Part shown: positions 8,742-18,522 of the stretch, piece after piece | Layout: each line of letters begins with the position of its first letter | How positions within the stretch are numbered: the first letter of the stretch is position 1 | NCBI RefSeq assembly: GCF_000304475.1 | Contig: NC_018943.1 | Coordinates: 496,001 to 560,000 of the forward strand | Source: Kazachstania africana CBS 2517 | Taxonomy: Eukaryota > Ascomycota > Saccharomycetes > Saccharomycetales > Saccharomycetaceae | DNA length: 64,000 nucleotides | Direction: 5' to 3' | Notes under the pieces: generated by a model | Told to the model about the DNA's origin: nothing | Databases searched by the model: none | Seen by the model: the letters and a program-made list of their open reading frames with translations, nothing else | Position numbers and translations under genes: made by a program

Positions 8742-10223
8742 ATGACGACAGATAATACTAGCTCAATTCAACAAATTACTGCAGGTAGTAACATTATTGT
8801 AGTCTCGAATAGATTACCCGTTACTATCAACAAGAACCATGAGACTGGTGAATATGAATATAAGATGTCATCCGGTGGTCTTGTTACCGCTTTGCAAGGT
8901 CTTAAAAAAACGTCCACTTTTCAATGGTATGGTTGGCCAGGTTTAGAGATTCCTGATGAGGATAAAGAAAAGGTTAAGAAGGATTTGAAGGAGAAATTTA
9001 ACGCAATTCCAATTTTCTTGAGTGATGAAATTGCAGAATTACATTATAATGGGTTTTCTAATTCAATTCTATGGCCTTTGTTCCATTATCATCCTGGTGA
9101 AATTAATTTTGATGAAAATGCTTGGTTGGCCTACAATGAAGCAAATTTAACATTTGCTAATGAAATTCTGAAAAATACGAAAGATAATGATTTAATATGG
9201 GTTCATGACTACCATTTAATGTTATTGCCTGAATTGTTAAGATCAAAGATCAATGAAATGAAATTTAAAAACATTAAATTGGGTTGGTTTTTACACACTC
9301 CTTTCCCTTCATCTGAAATCTACAGAATTCTCCCTGTAAGACAGGAAATCTTAAGAGGGGTTCTAAGTTGTGATTTGTTAGGTTTCCATACCTATGACTA
9401 TGCAAGACATTTCCTTTCTGCAGTGCAGAGAGTGCTAAATATAAACACTTTGCCAAATGGTGTGGAATATCATGGTCATTTTGTCAATGTGGCTGCGTTC
9501 CCAATTGGTATCGATGTTGACACTTTCACTGATGGTTTAAAGACTGAAAAAGTACAGAAGAGGATTCAAGAATTGAAGGAAACTTTCAAAGGTTGTAAGA
9601 TAATTGTAGGTGTCGATAGATTAGATTATATCAAAGGTGTGCCACAAAAATTACATGCTATGGAGGTGTTCTTGAATGAACATCCAGAATGGATAGGTAA
9701 AGTTGTGCTTGTACAAGTTGCTGTTCCAAGCCGTGGTGATGTCGAAGAATATCAATATTTGAGATCTGTAGTCAATGAATTAGTCGGTAGAATAAATGGT
9801 CAATTCGGCACGGTGGAATTTGTTCCAATCCATTTTATGCATAAGAGTGTTCCGTTCGAAGAGTTAATCTCACTATACGCTGTGAGCGATGTTTGTTTAG
9901 TCTCCTCTACAAGAGACGGTATGAACTTGGTCTCTTATGAATATATTGCTTGTCAACAAGAAAAGAAAGGTTCCTTGATTCTCAGTGAATTTGCTGGTGC
10001 TGCTCAATCTTTAAATGGTGCTCTTATTGTTAATCCATGGAATAATGATGAATTATCAGATGCAATCAATGAAGCATTAACTCTTCTACCTGAAAAGAAA
10101 GAAGCAAACTGGAAGAAATTGTATAAATACATCTCCAAATACACTTCAGCCTTCTGGGGGGAAAATTTCGTTCATGAATTATACAATACAGGTAACAGTT
10201 CCTCAGCTACTGCCAGCAAATAA
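8742..10223 (+). CDS. TPS1: Trehalose-6-phosphate synthase
   Basis: The protein is 493 residues (S. cerevisiae Tps1 is 495), a GT20 glycosyltransferase that makes trehalose 6-phosphate from UDP-glucose and glucose 6-phosphate. Diagnostic segments are VVSNRLPVTI near the N terminus, SSGGLVTAL, WVHDYHLMLLPELLR (about residues 154-168), LGWFLHTPFPSSEIYR, GVDRLDYIKGVPQKL (about 289-303) and SSTRDGMNLVSYEYIACQ. It makes trehalose for stress protection and restrains entry of glucose into glycolysis. It lies between the small membrane gene and PTC4, as in S. cerevisiae. Confidence 0.98.
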   Translation: MTTDNTSSIQQITAGSNIIVVSNRLPVTINKNHETGEYEYKMSSGGLVTALQGLKKTSTFQWYGWPGLEIPDEDKEKVKKDLKEKFNAIPIFLSDEIAELHYNGFSNSILWPLFHYHPGEINFDENAWLAYNEANLTFANEILKNTKDNDLIWVHDYHLMLLPELLRSKINEMKFKNIKLGWFLHTPFPSSEIYRILPVRQEILRGVLSCDLLGFHTYDYARHFLSAVQRVLNINTLPNGVEYHGHFVNVAAFPIGIDVDTFTDGLKTEKVQKRIQELKETFKGCKIIVGVDRLDYIKGVPQKLHAMEVFLNEHPEWIGKVVLVQVAVPSRGDVEEYQYLRSVVNELVGRINGQFGTVEFVPIHFMHKSVPFEELISLYAVSDVCLVSSTRDGMNLVSYEYIACQQEKKGSLILSEFAGAAQSLNGALIVNPWNNDELSDAINEALTLLPEKKEANWKKLYKYISKYTSAFWGENFVHELYNTGNSSSATASK

Positions 10224-10454
10224 AATTGACATTTAAGGGCAAGAATTTACTTATATATGTACTTGATATAATAGTATCTATTAACGTCTCAATATATCAA
10301 CCAAATATATTTAGTGAAATATGTTGATCACATTTTTCATCAAGACCATTTTCTCGTTAAAAGAAAAAAAAAAAGTGAGGGCGGGGTGGAAGTTATATAA
10401 ACTGTAGTTACCAGCAAGCAAATTTATATAGATACTAAGAGAACCAGTTCGATA

Positions 10455-11702
10455 ATGGGTCAATTATTATCTCATCCACTTACGGAGAAAACCATAGAGT
10501 ATAATGACTACAAGGATCACATTTTAGGTACGAATAAGCTCAATAAATTGAATTCGAGATTCTATAATTGTATTGGTACGATGCAAGGTTACAGGTTGAC
10601 TCAAGAGGATTCACACATAGTACAAAATGAGGATGATATCCTGGAAATAGATTTTTATAATCCTTTCAAGCAAAAAGTGGAGAAGCTGCTGATTTCTTTA
10701 TTTGCTGTTTTCGATGGTCATGGTGGGGATGAATGTTCCAAATTTTTAAGTGGTGATTATAGTGAAAATAATAACAAGGTTGATTCCTCGAATGATGATA
10801 GTACGAAATATCGTGGAGTATCGAAATGGATCAAATACTCCTTTGAAAATCATGAATATGGTGCATGTAACATACATAAAGTTGACAGCGAATTCGTTGT
10901 TAAAAAACGCCAGCGTGATGGTCGAAACGACAGAATCAAAGTCAAAAGACTTTTCAATACAATTGAAGGTTTAATTTCACAGATTATCAAAGATGCTTTT
11001 ATTCTACAGGATAAAGAACTGTACACCCATTTTGCAAATAGCTCCTGCGGATCTACAGGTGTAATGGCCTTACTCATAAATGGTGAAATGTTATATGTAG
11101 CCAACTGCGGTGATTCTCGTTGTATTCTTTCTTCCAAAAACGGAGGAATTAAAACTATGTCATTCGATCATAAACCTCAACATATAGGTGAGTTACTTAG
11201 GATCAATGACAATGGTGGTACGGTCTCACTGGGTAGAGTTGGTGGTGTTCTCGCCCTAAGTAGGGCATTCAATGATTTCCAATTCAAAAGAGGAGTACAA
11301 TATTCTGATAAAACAGTTAATAGCAGTAATTTGGATAATCAGAGTAGATTTAGAATACCACCACAGGAATCTCAGGTAACTGTCGAACCCGACGTGCTAA
11401 TGCATAAAATTGATTATAAAAAGGATGAATTCCTCGTTATTGCCTGCGATGGTATATGGGACGTTTATAGCAACAAGCAACTGTTACGATTTATAAAATA
11501 TCATTTGTCTATGGGTACGAAGCTAGATAATATATTGCCTAAATTACTCGACCACGGTATCGCACAGGCCAACAGTAGTACAGGGGTCGGATTTGATAAT
11601 ATGACAGCCATAATAGTGGTGTTAAACAAATCAGGTGAATCGTTAACAGATTGGTACACGAAGATGAAGATACGCCTTGAACGAGAGAAAGGACTGGTAT
11701 GA
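10455..11702 (+). CDS. PTC4: Type 2C protein phosphatase Ptc4
   Basis: This 415-residue PP2C-family protein (S. cerevisiae Ptc4 is 393) begins MGQLLSHP, with a Gly2 that could be N-myristoylated. Metal-binding motifs are visible: DGHGGDEC near residue 86, ANCGDSR near 216, DGIWDV near 332 and GFDN near 378. TQEDSH near residue 51 supplies the first acidic ligand region. An insertion rich in Asn/Asp/Lys (about 98-175) separates the first core strands. It is placed next to TPS1, as YBR125C is in S. cerevisiae. Substrates are not evident from sequence. Confidence 0.93.
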   Translation: MGQLLSHPLTEKTIEYNDYKDHILGTNKLNKLNSRFYNCIGTMQGYRLTQEDSHIVQNEDDILEIDFYNPFKQKVEKLLISLFAVFDGHGGDECSKFLSGDYSENNNKVDSSNDDSTKYRGVSKWIKYSFENHEYGACNIHKVDSEFVVKKRQRDGRNDRIKVKRLFNTIEGLISQIIKDAFILQDKELYTHFANSSCGSTGVMALLINGEMLYVANCGDSRCILSSKNGGIKTMSFDHKPQHIGELLRINDNGGTVSLGRVGGVLALSRAFNDFQFKRGVQYSDKTVNSSNLDNQSRFRIPPQESQVTVEPDVLMHKIDYKKDEFLVIACDGIWDVYSNKQLLRFIKYHLSMGTKLDNILPKLLDHGIAQANSSTGVGFDNMTAIIVVLNKSGESLTDWYTKMKIRLEREKGLV

Positions 11703-12004
11703 GTAAGCGCATTCGTTTACTTCGCAAGTGACCAATAGACTTTACAGTAATAGATAAAAGCATATTTTTGATGGTGTAATTCAAAACAACATACATATAG
11801 AAATATATATATATACTAAATAATAATTAATCCATCAAAATTATTTTTTTTTTGACATATTTCCACGATTCTTTTAAAAAGATTACATTATGGCTACTGA
11901 AGTAAATTCGTGATTTCGCCTTCAGAAAAAAACAAGATATGTATACATTTGAATTGTAAACACTACTATTTATGGAGTAAAGATCAATTGAGAAGAGAGG
12001 TATT

Positions 12005-13900
12005 ATGATGGCTAACGCAGAGGCATCAAATAAGATCACAAGTACAGATATATTAGAGAAGGAAATTGGCAGTACCGATGAAGCAGGACCATTAGCTAAA
12101 GAATACACACTGGATATTCCGAGAATTCCAAGTTTGGAATTACCATTACATGTTTCTTCAAAACAAGAAAGTGTCCAGAGAGCTATTGACATGTGTGGAG
12201 GACTTCCTTCGGTAAAAGAAGCGTTCAGAGAGCATGGCTCAGTGGATTCCCAGAAGGGGTTAGAATTGTATCTCAATAAGCTATCGAATAATAAGGTAAA
12301 AAAATCAGATCGGGATGAGTTCTTTAATGAACATCCCATTGTAGGCAAAAGAGTCCCTTATCGAGATGATTCTATAATCTTAAAGGTATCTGTCCCAAAG
12401 GGGACCATGGCCAAGAATGATAATAATATACGCAAGGCATTATCTTCCTTGGAGCCCAAAGATTACAAGGTAACACCAGTCGGCATTGTCAATAATACTA
12501 TCAAATTTAGGGAGATGTCAGATTTCCAGATTATGTTAGATAATGTTCCAGCAGCCAACGAATACTTGAATAGCTTCAAATCATTAGAATGGGACAATTT
12601 CAAGAACTTTGTCCAGTCAGTGCCTGACTATGATCCAAGACCGTATGAGAATATCAATAATATTATCTTAGATAGAATACGCCCCTGTCCAAATACTGAT
12701 TTTCAACTACCTCCACCACCAAGATTATCCATGGTCGGTTTCCCACATCTTTACAAATATAAGAAAAATCCTTTTGCAACAAAAAAATCAAATGGTAAGA
12801 CTGAAGTTAAAGGATCATATTTGAAAAATTATCAGCTTTTTGCTCACAGTTTGGAGAAAACAACAAAAATTCCATCTAAGCCACATCCAAAATTGCAAAA
12901 AGAGTACGAAATTGCAAATGAAACTAAAGTTTTCCCAGGAACTAAAGCTGATTCTAAGTTTTATGATTCATTGGAGGAATGTATAGAAGTTTTAAATGGA
13001 TTATTTGAAAAAAGACCAATTTGGGTCAAGAGGCATATAGATGGTATCATTGACAAAAAGATTCATCATACCCTCAAAATTGCGTTGGCTCTGACTTCAT
13101 ATAGGTTTACTACGGGTCCATGGCGTAATACATACATTAAATTTGGTGTTGATCCTAGGACTTCAAGTGAATATGCGAAATATCAAACCGAGTACTTCAA
13201 AATAGAAAGAAGGTTGTTATCATCGCCATTGGCTAAAAACAATATTCCTAAGATTCCTGCCACTATATTCAAGTCCAATATCTCTGGATGGATTGACGAT
13301 AGATTCATATTTGATGGAACGCAAGTTCCCTGGTACCTGATGCTCCAAATTGATCTGTTAATTCGTGAGCCTAACATAGCTGAGGTCTATAATAATGCTA
13401 AATACCTCGATAAACCAAATGTGATTACAGGGTGGTTTCATGAACTTGATCTAGTCAAAATAAGAAAAATAGTCAAATATGAATTAGGTTGTTTAGCTCA
13501 AGGAAACAATAACTTCAACAAATATAAACTAAAATATTTCAAATCTATTCAGTTTACCAAGGAATCGATGATTACGGGTGGGGCAGCTGCAAACACAGGA
13601 GATGCAGAAGGTGATATTGATATGACAAGAGAGGAATCAAAGGACAACGTCACGGAAGATGAAGATAATGGAGTAGCTGCAGAAGAGGCTGACGAAGGGG
13701 TTTTGGAAGCTGAAGAAATAGAAGCGGATGATGTTACTCCAATAGATAATGAAGATGAGGACGACGGTATAATTGACGGTTTTGATCCGGAGACAGCCAC
13801 GTTTCAAGACATTATTGCGCAGATTTCCAAAATGGATCCATCCTCTGCTGAAAGATTACAGAACGAATTGGAAGGTTTTGTAAACGAAAATAAGTTGTAA
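12005..13900 (+). CDS. TFC1: TFIIIC subunit tau95
   Basis: The protein is 631 residues (S. cerevisiae Tfc1 is 649). TFIIIC binds the internal A and B boxes of tRNA genes; tau95 with tau55 forms the part near the A box and terminator. The N-terminal half carries YTLDIPRIPSLELPLHV and a domain leading to LRIRPCP-like DRIRPCPNTDF. A central conserved region includes RPIWVKRHIDG and SYRFTTGPWRNTYIKFGVDPR. The C-terminal tail is highly acidic (about 540-605), as in the family. Two adjacent ATG codons (12005 and 12008) make the exact start trivially uncertain. Confidence 0.95.
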   Translation: MMANAEASNKITSTDILEKEIGSTDEAGPLAKEYTLDIPRIPSLELPLHVSSKQESVQRAIDMCGGLPSVKEAFREHGSVDSQKGLELYLNKLSNNKVKKSDRDEFFNEHPIVGKRVPYRDDSIILKVSVPKGTMAKNDNNIRKALSSLEPKDYKVTPVGIVNNTIKFREMSDFQIMLDNVPAANEYLNSFKSLEWDNFKNFVQSVPDYDPRPYENINNIILDRIRPCPNTDFQLPPPPRLSMVGFPHLYKYKKNPFATKKSNGKTEVKGSYLKNYQLFAHSLEKTTKIPSKPHPKLQKEYEIANETKVFPGTKADSKFYDSLEECIEVLNGLFEKRPIWVKRHIDGIIDKKIHHTLKIALALTSYRFTTGPWRNTYIKFGVDPRTSSEYAKYQTEYFKIERRLLSSPLAKNNIPKIPATIFKSNISGWIDDRFIFDGTQVPWYLMLQIDLLIREPNIAEVYNNAKYLDKPNVITGWFHELDLVKIRKIVKYELGCLAQGNNNFNKYKLKYFKSIQFTKESMITGGAAANTGDAEGDIDMTREESKDNVTEDEDNGVAAEEADEGVLEAEEIEADDVTPIDNEDEDDGIIDGFDPETATFQDIIAQISKMDPSSAERLQNELEGFVNENKL

Positions 13901-14468
13901 TTTTATAAGATATGTAATATTTAGTTTAAATTGTTTCGAACTTAAGTGTTTTTAGTGTATCCTCCTGGAACTATCAGCCTAAATTTAACTTTTTGTTATC
14001 ACTGGACAATTTCCAACAGGAAAGTTCTTCAATAGATCTAATCAAGATAAAAAAATTCATAAGTAATATTGTCATAAAATTAAGATATCTGAACTCATCT
14101 TGACCCAAGCTTCGTTTTCTTAAAAGTACTTCACTTAAAAAGTTATGTGATAATGCGAGCAGTTGTTGCAATAAGACATTATAATTATTAAGGAGTTTCT
14201 GAGCAGCTTATTTTATAGTAGGAATTCTCTAGATCATTCATAAAGCTTTTAAATATGCTAGAGATTTGTCGTTCATCTTTCAGCTGGCTTGTGTTGTCGC
14301 AAATAAACCATTTTGCGATTCCTCTTTACTGACGTTGATTAAATGTTGATGTTATCGGCCATATTTCACTAGACGGGTACAGGAAAAATCGAAAACAGTT
14401 TAAAACTCATAATTATTGGGAATCATTTAGGACTAAACAAATTACTTTACTAGCAATTTCTTCTGAGG
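13901..14468. other. Intergenic region TFC1-MRPL36
   Basis: This 568-bp AT-rich spacer holds no gene or strong motif that I can recognise. It spans the TFC1 3' end and the MRPL36 promoter. Confidence 0.5.
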
Positions 14469-15026
14469 ATGAAGAGTATTATAGATAATATTCCCAAGAT
14501 TTTAAAAAGATGTGCTGGAAGTTATCCTGGTTCAATGAGAACAAGCCTCCCAAGAAGGCCAGTGAAAAAGATTCGTTTGGGTAAGGCCAGACCCGCCATA
14601 TATCATCAATTCGATGTAGCAGTAGAATTGAGTGATGGTAGTGTCATTATGAGAAGATCCCAACTTCCTAAAGCTGAAATGAGACTGATACAAGATCAAA
14701 GAAATAATCCATTGTGGAATCCAAGCAGAAAAGATATGGTTGCAACTGATGCTGATGCTGCTGGCAGTATAGATAAGTTCAGACAAAAATATGGTGATAT
14801 GTTCTCCACGGAACCTCGAAGAAATGAGCAAGTTAAAGAAAGAACTGCAGGTTCTGTCACAAACGACACTGCTACAACAGAACCTCCTGTAGAGGATGAA
14901 GAGATAGTAGAAACCGAACAAGAATCAGGTTTTGATATGGGTGATTATATTTCTTTGTTAGATGATAGTTCTCAACAGATTAAGTCTGGTAAAATAGCTT
15001 CTAAAAAGAGAGACAAGAAAAAATGA
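14469..15026 (+). CDS. MRPL36: Mitochondrial large-subunit ribosomal protein bL31m
   Basis: The protein is 185 residues (S. cerevisiae Mrpl36 is 177). The N terminus (about 1-35) is basic with no acidic residue after position 6, consistent with a mitochondrial presequence. The conserved bL31m core follows: [21 protein letters not shown], then [33 protein letters not shown]. The C-terminal half is acidic and variable, ending in a Lys-rich tail. The position between TFC1 and GRS1 matches YBR122C. Confidence 0.93.
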   Translation: MKSIIDNIPKILKRCAGSYPGSMRTSLPRRPVKKIRLGKARPAIYHQFDVAVELSDGSVIMRRSQLPKAEMRLIQDQRNNPLWNPSRKDMVATDADAAGSIDKFRQKYGDMFSTEPRRNEQVKERTAGSVTNDTATTEPPVEDEEIVETEQESGFDMGDYISLLDDSSQQIKSGKIASKKRDKKK

Positions 15027-15626
15027 AGGAACTCAACTACATAAAAAATCATCCCCTGTCGAAAAGCGTGCGAATAACTAGCATATGGTAAAACATGTAC
15101 ATAAGAAATATTTCATGACGGCCTTACTTGTCTGTCTGATATACCTGTCAATAATAATGATGCATTGGTTTATAATTTCATAATAAAATGACGTTCAACT
15201 TTCACTTTTGTATCTTTCATGTACGAGATGACATGAAGAATGCTCTATTATAAGTAATATATACCCACTAGGCCCTTACAATAAGGAATCATCCATTTGA
15301 AGATGGACAGGTTCCTCATGAGGGCAGTCCAAGGAATCATCAGCATCTCAAATCAACAGCATTGCGTAGTCTGCGAATTAAAATCACAACACTTGCCAGC
15401 CGATTACACGACCACCAACAGCAAGGCCTCGCTCGTTGGCATAAGCTAACAGTTGAGAGATGCTTCAATACAGTGATTTATTTCATGGTGATGTCCTTTA
15501 TGATAAAAGAGGACTCGCCTAATTTTAAATGGAAAATTTTTCGTTTCTCGAGAAAAATCAATAGTCGACAAAACTATCGAAGTGACTGAAATTGTGAACA
15601 CTACAAAATAGTGATATACATTCAAG
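15027..15626. other. Intergenic region / GRS1 promoter
   Basis: This 600-bp region has no convincing gene. An RRPE-like GAAAATTTTTC lies at 15532-15542, one base from the exact motif, 85-95 bp before the UUG start of GRS1. Confidence 0.4.
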
Positions 15627-17669
15627 TTGTGGCTTTCTAGTTTAGGCAGAAGATTCTATTCACAACTACTTAGAAAAACAGGCAAAGTGAGGAGAATGAG
15701 TGTGGAAGAAATTAAGAAAGCTAGATCAGCTGTTGAATTCAACAGAGAACAACTAGAAAGTGTTCTAAGAGGCAGATTTTTTTATGCTCCTGCATTTGAC
15801 CTATATGGTGGTGTCTCTGGTTTATATGATTATGGTCCACCCGGCTGTGCTTTCCAAGCCAATGTCGTTGATGTTTGGAGAAAACATTTTATCTTGGAAG
15901 AAGATATGTTGGAAGTTGACTGTACTATGTTAACTCCATACGAAGTTTTGAAGACATCTGGTCATGTTGACAAGTTTTCCGACTGGATGTGTAGAGATTT
16001 AAAGACTGGTGAAATTTTCAGAGCCGATCATTTAGTTGAAGAAGTCTTAGAAGCTCGTCTAAAAGGTGATAAGGAAGCTAGAGGTTTAAGTACCAACAAC
16101 GATGCCGAAGAAAGTGCTGATAAAAAAAAGAGAAAGAAGAAGGTCAAGCAAATCAAAGTTGTCAAATTAGAGGATGATGTCGTCAAGGAATACGAAACTG
16201 TCTTAGCTAAGATTGATGGTTATTCCGGTGAAGAATTAGGGGAATTGATGAAGAAATATGACATTGGTAACCCAGCTACTGGTGAGCCATTAGAACCACC
16301 AAAGGCTTTCAATTTAATGTTTGAAACCGCCATTGGTCCATCTGGTCAATTAAAAGGTTACTTAAGACCTGAAACTGCGCAAGGCCAATTCTTGAATTTC
16401 AACAAATTATTAGAATTTAATAACAGTAAGACTCCATTTGCATCTGCTTCCATTGGTAAATCTTTCAGAAATGAAATTTCTCCAAGAGCTGGTTTATTAA
16501 GAGTTCGTGAATTCTTAATGGCCGAAATTGAACATTTTGTTGACCCATTAGATAAATCTCATCCAAAATTCGAAGATGTCAAACACATTGAATTGTCATT
16601 CTTACCACGTGATGTCCAAGAAGCTGGTTCTACTGAACCAATTGTCAAGACCATCGGTGATGCTGTTGCTAGCAAAATGGTCGACAATGAAACCTTAGGT
16701 TATTTCATTGCCAGAATCTACCAATTCTTAGTCAAAATTGGTGTTGATGCATCAAAAATGAGATTCCGTCAACATATGTCTAACGAAATGGCCCATTATG
16801 CTGCTGATTGTTGGGATGCTGAATTGAAGACTTCTTACGGTTGGATTGAATGTGTTGGTTGTGCTGATAGATCCGCCTTTGACTTAACAGTCCACTCCAA
16901 CAAGACTAAGGAAAAATTAGTTGTCAGACAAAAATTAGATACCCCAATTGAAGTAACCAAGTTTGAAATCGACTTGACTAAGAAACTGTTTGGTCCAAAA
17001 TTCAGAAAGGATGCTCCAAAGGTTGAATCATACTTATTAAACTTATCTCAAGAAGAATTGAAGGCCAAGTCTGAAGAGCTAGAAAAGAACCAAAAGATTG
17101 TTTTCAAGATTGATGCTATTGAAGGTGATGTCGAATTAGATGACAAATTCGTCAAGATTGAAGAAAGAACCAAGGTCGAACACGTTAGAGAGTTCGTTCC
17201 AAATGTCATCGAACCATCCTTTGGTATTGGTCGTATCATCTATGCTGTCTTTGAACACTCCTTCTGGAATAGACCAGAGGACGTTGCAAGAGGTGTTTTA
17301 TCTTTCCCACCATTAGTTGCTCCAAGCAAGGTCTTATTAGTTCCATTATCTAACCACAAGGATTTACAACCAATTACAAAGGAAGTCTCCAAGATCTTGA
17401 GAAAGGCTCAAATCCCATTCAAGGTCGATGATTCTGGTGTTTCTATCGGTAAGAGATACTCTCGTAACGATGAACTAGGTACACCTTTCGGTATTACTAT
17501 TGATTTTGAATCTGTTAATGATAATTCTGTCACTTTGAGAGAAAGAGATTCTACAAAGCAAGTCAGAGGTTCTGTTGAAGATATCATCAACGCTATCCGT
17601 GAAATCACTTACAATGGTGTTAGCTGGGATGAAGGTACCAAGAACTTAGAACCATTTGTCTCTCAATAA
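15627..17669 (+). CDS. GRS1: Glycyl-tRNA synthetase, dual cytosolic/mitochondrial (UUG and AUG starts)
   Basis: This class II glycyl-tRNA synthetase charges tRNA-Gly. The cytosolic form starts at the ATG at 15696 (MSVEEIKKARSAVEF), giving 657 residues. The frame continues upstream to a TTG at 15627 with A at -3, and the next in-frame stop is the TGA at 15612. The 23-codon extension (WLSSLGRRFYSQLLRKTGKVRR) is rich in Arg, Lys and Ser, has no acidic residue and looks like a mitochondrial presequence. S. cerevisiae GRS1 is known to make its mitochondrial form from an upstream UUG, so I annotate from the TTG. Core features include GLYDYGPPGCA, RPETAQGQFLNF (about 252-263) and the anticodon-binding C terminus. 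The Lys-rich insertion KKKRKKKVKQIKVVK (about 168-182) is eukaryotic. Confidence 0.93.
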   Translation: MWLSSLGRRFYSQLLRKTGKVRRMSVEEIKKARSAVEFNREQLESVLRGRFFYAPAFDLYGGVSGLYDYGPPGCAFQANVVDVWRKHFILEEDMLEVDCTMLTPYEVLKTSGHVDKFSDWMCRDLKTGEIFRADHLVEEVLEARLKGDKEARGLSTNNDAEESADKKKRKKKVKQIKVVKLEDDVVKEYETVLAKIDGYSGEELGELMKKYDIGNPATGEPLEPPKAFNLMFETAIGPSGQLKGYLRPETAQGQFLNFNKLLEFNNSKTPFASASIGKSFRNEISPRAGLLRVREFLMAEIEHFVDPLDKSHPKFEDVKHIELSFLPRDVQEAGSTEPIVKTIGDAVASKMVDNETLGYFIARIYQFLVKIGVDASKMRFRQHMSNEMAHYAADCWDAELKTSYGWIECVGCADRSAFDLTVHSNKTKEKLVVRQKLDTPIEVTKFEIDLTKKLFGPKFRKDAPKVESYLLNLSQEELKAKSEELEKNQKIVFKIDAIEGDVELDDKFVKIEERTKVEHVREFVPNVIEPSFGIGRIIYAVFEHSFWNRPEDVARGVLSFPPLVAPSKVLLVPLSNHKDLQPITKEVSKILRKAQIPFKVDDSGVSIGKRYSRNDELGTPFGITIDFESVNDNSVTLRERDSTKQVRGSVEDIINAIREITYNGVSWDEGTKNLEPFVSQ

Positions 17670-17991
17670 GTGATTTAGAATGAAACGTCCTCTAATTTTT
17701 AAGACTGCCATTTAGACAGGAGTATTAGGTATAATTGTACTACTAATATGTATATATAGATATGTTATTGAATGTTAAAGAAAGTGGGCATTATTAACCA
17801 AATTCACCTCATTTCACAAGCTTCTCTTGCGAAATAATCTCTTTTTTATGTTATATGGTGATACATTTTCAAGATTTTCTATCAACTCGAGGATTGTCAA
17901 AGCCCGAGCTTTTCAATTTTATGACCAAAAACATAAGGATGACACTTTATCGTGAAGTTGCTAGTACCTAGAACCCATTAGATGTGTCAGG
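17670..17991. other. Intergenic region GRS1-CBP6
   Basis: This 322-bp spacer between two same-direction genes shows no gene or recognisable regulatory motif. Confidence 0.5.
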
Positions 17992-18462
17992 ATGTCTACC
18001 ATTAAGGAAGGTGCAAAACAAATAGTAAGGTTACTTGAGAAATTGCCTGATGAAAGGTTTAAACATTTGATTTCTTTTAAGGAAACTCAAATAGATAGGT
18101 TTAGGAGAATGGCAGGCCTGCAATTGAAAGAGCACAAAGAGGCAAACAAGAACGCCTCATTAGATGACATAAAGGATATAATTAAGAGAACAAAGGGACC
18201 CTTGGGGTTAAAAAAAGATGTCTTACAAAAATTGAGAGCGACCATACCACAAGATAATTATACTGAGCAAACGATAAAACAACAAATAGGTTCACTTGAG
18301 AACCTAATTGCTAACAAGCATATGAAATACTATGAAGTTGGTGATAAATTATATCAACCTGCAGGTAATCCAAAATATTACCAAAGACTTTTGGATGAAA
18401 TCCAAGGGAAGAAGAATGAAACGTTCTTTACCGCTTTACGAACGGTATTCTTCGGGAAATAG
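17992..18462 (+). CDS. CBP6: Cbp6, mitochondrial COB mRNA translation factor
   Basis: The protein is 156 residues (S. cerevisiae Cbp6 is 162). Cbp6 acts with Cbp3 at the mitoribosome exit to promote cytochrome b synthesis and chaperone the new protein. Family signatures are visible: LLEKLPDERFKHLISFKETQIDRFRRMAGL near the N terminus, RTKGPLGLKKDVLQKL near the middle, and GDKLYQPAGNPKYYQRLLDEI followed by FFTALRTVFFGK at the end. It is convergent with MUD1, 60 bp between stop codons, matching YBR120C/YBR119W. Confidence 0.95.
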   Translation: MSTIKEGAKQIVRLLEKLPDERFKHLISFKETQIDRFRRMAGLQLKEHKEANKNASLDDIKDIIKRTKGPLGLKKDVLQKLRATIPQDNYTEQTIKQQIGSLENLIANKHMKYYEVGDKLYQPAGNPKYYQRLLDEIQGKKNETFFTALRTVFFGK

Positions 18463-18522
18463 GATAGTCCATTACTTGTATATATTCATGCATTGTTTAT
18501 TTATGATTTATTCATACATAAC

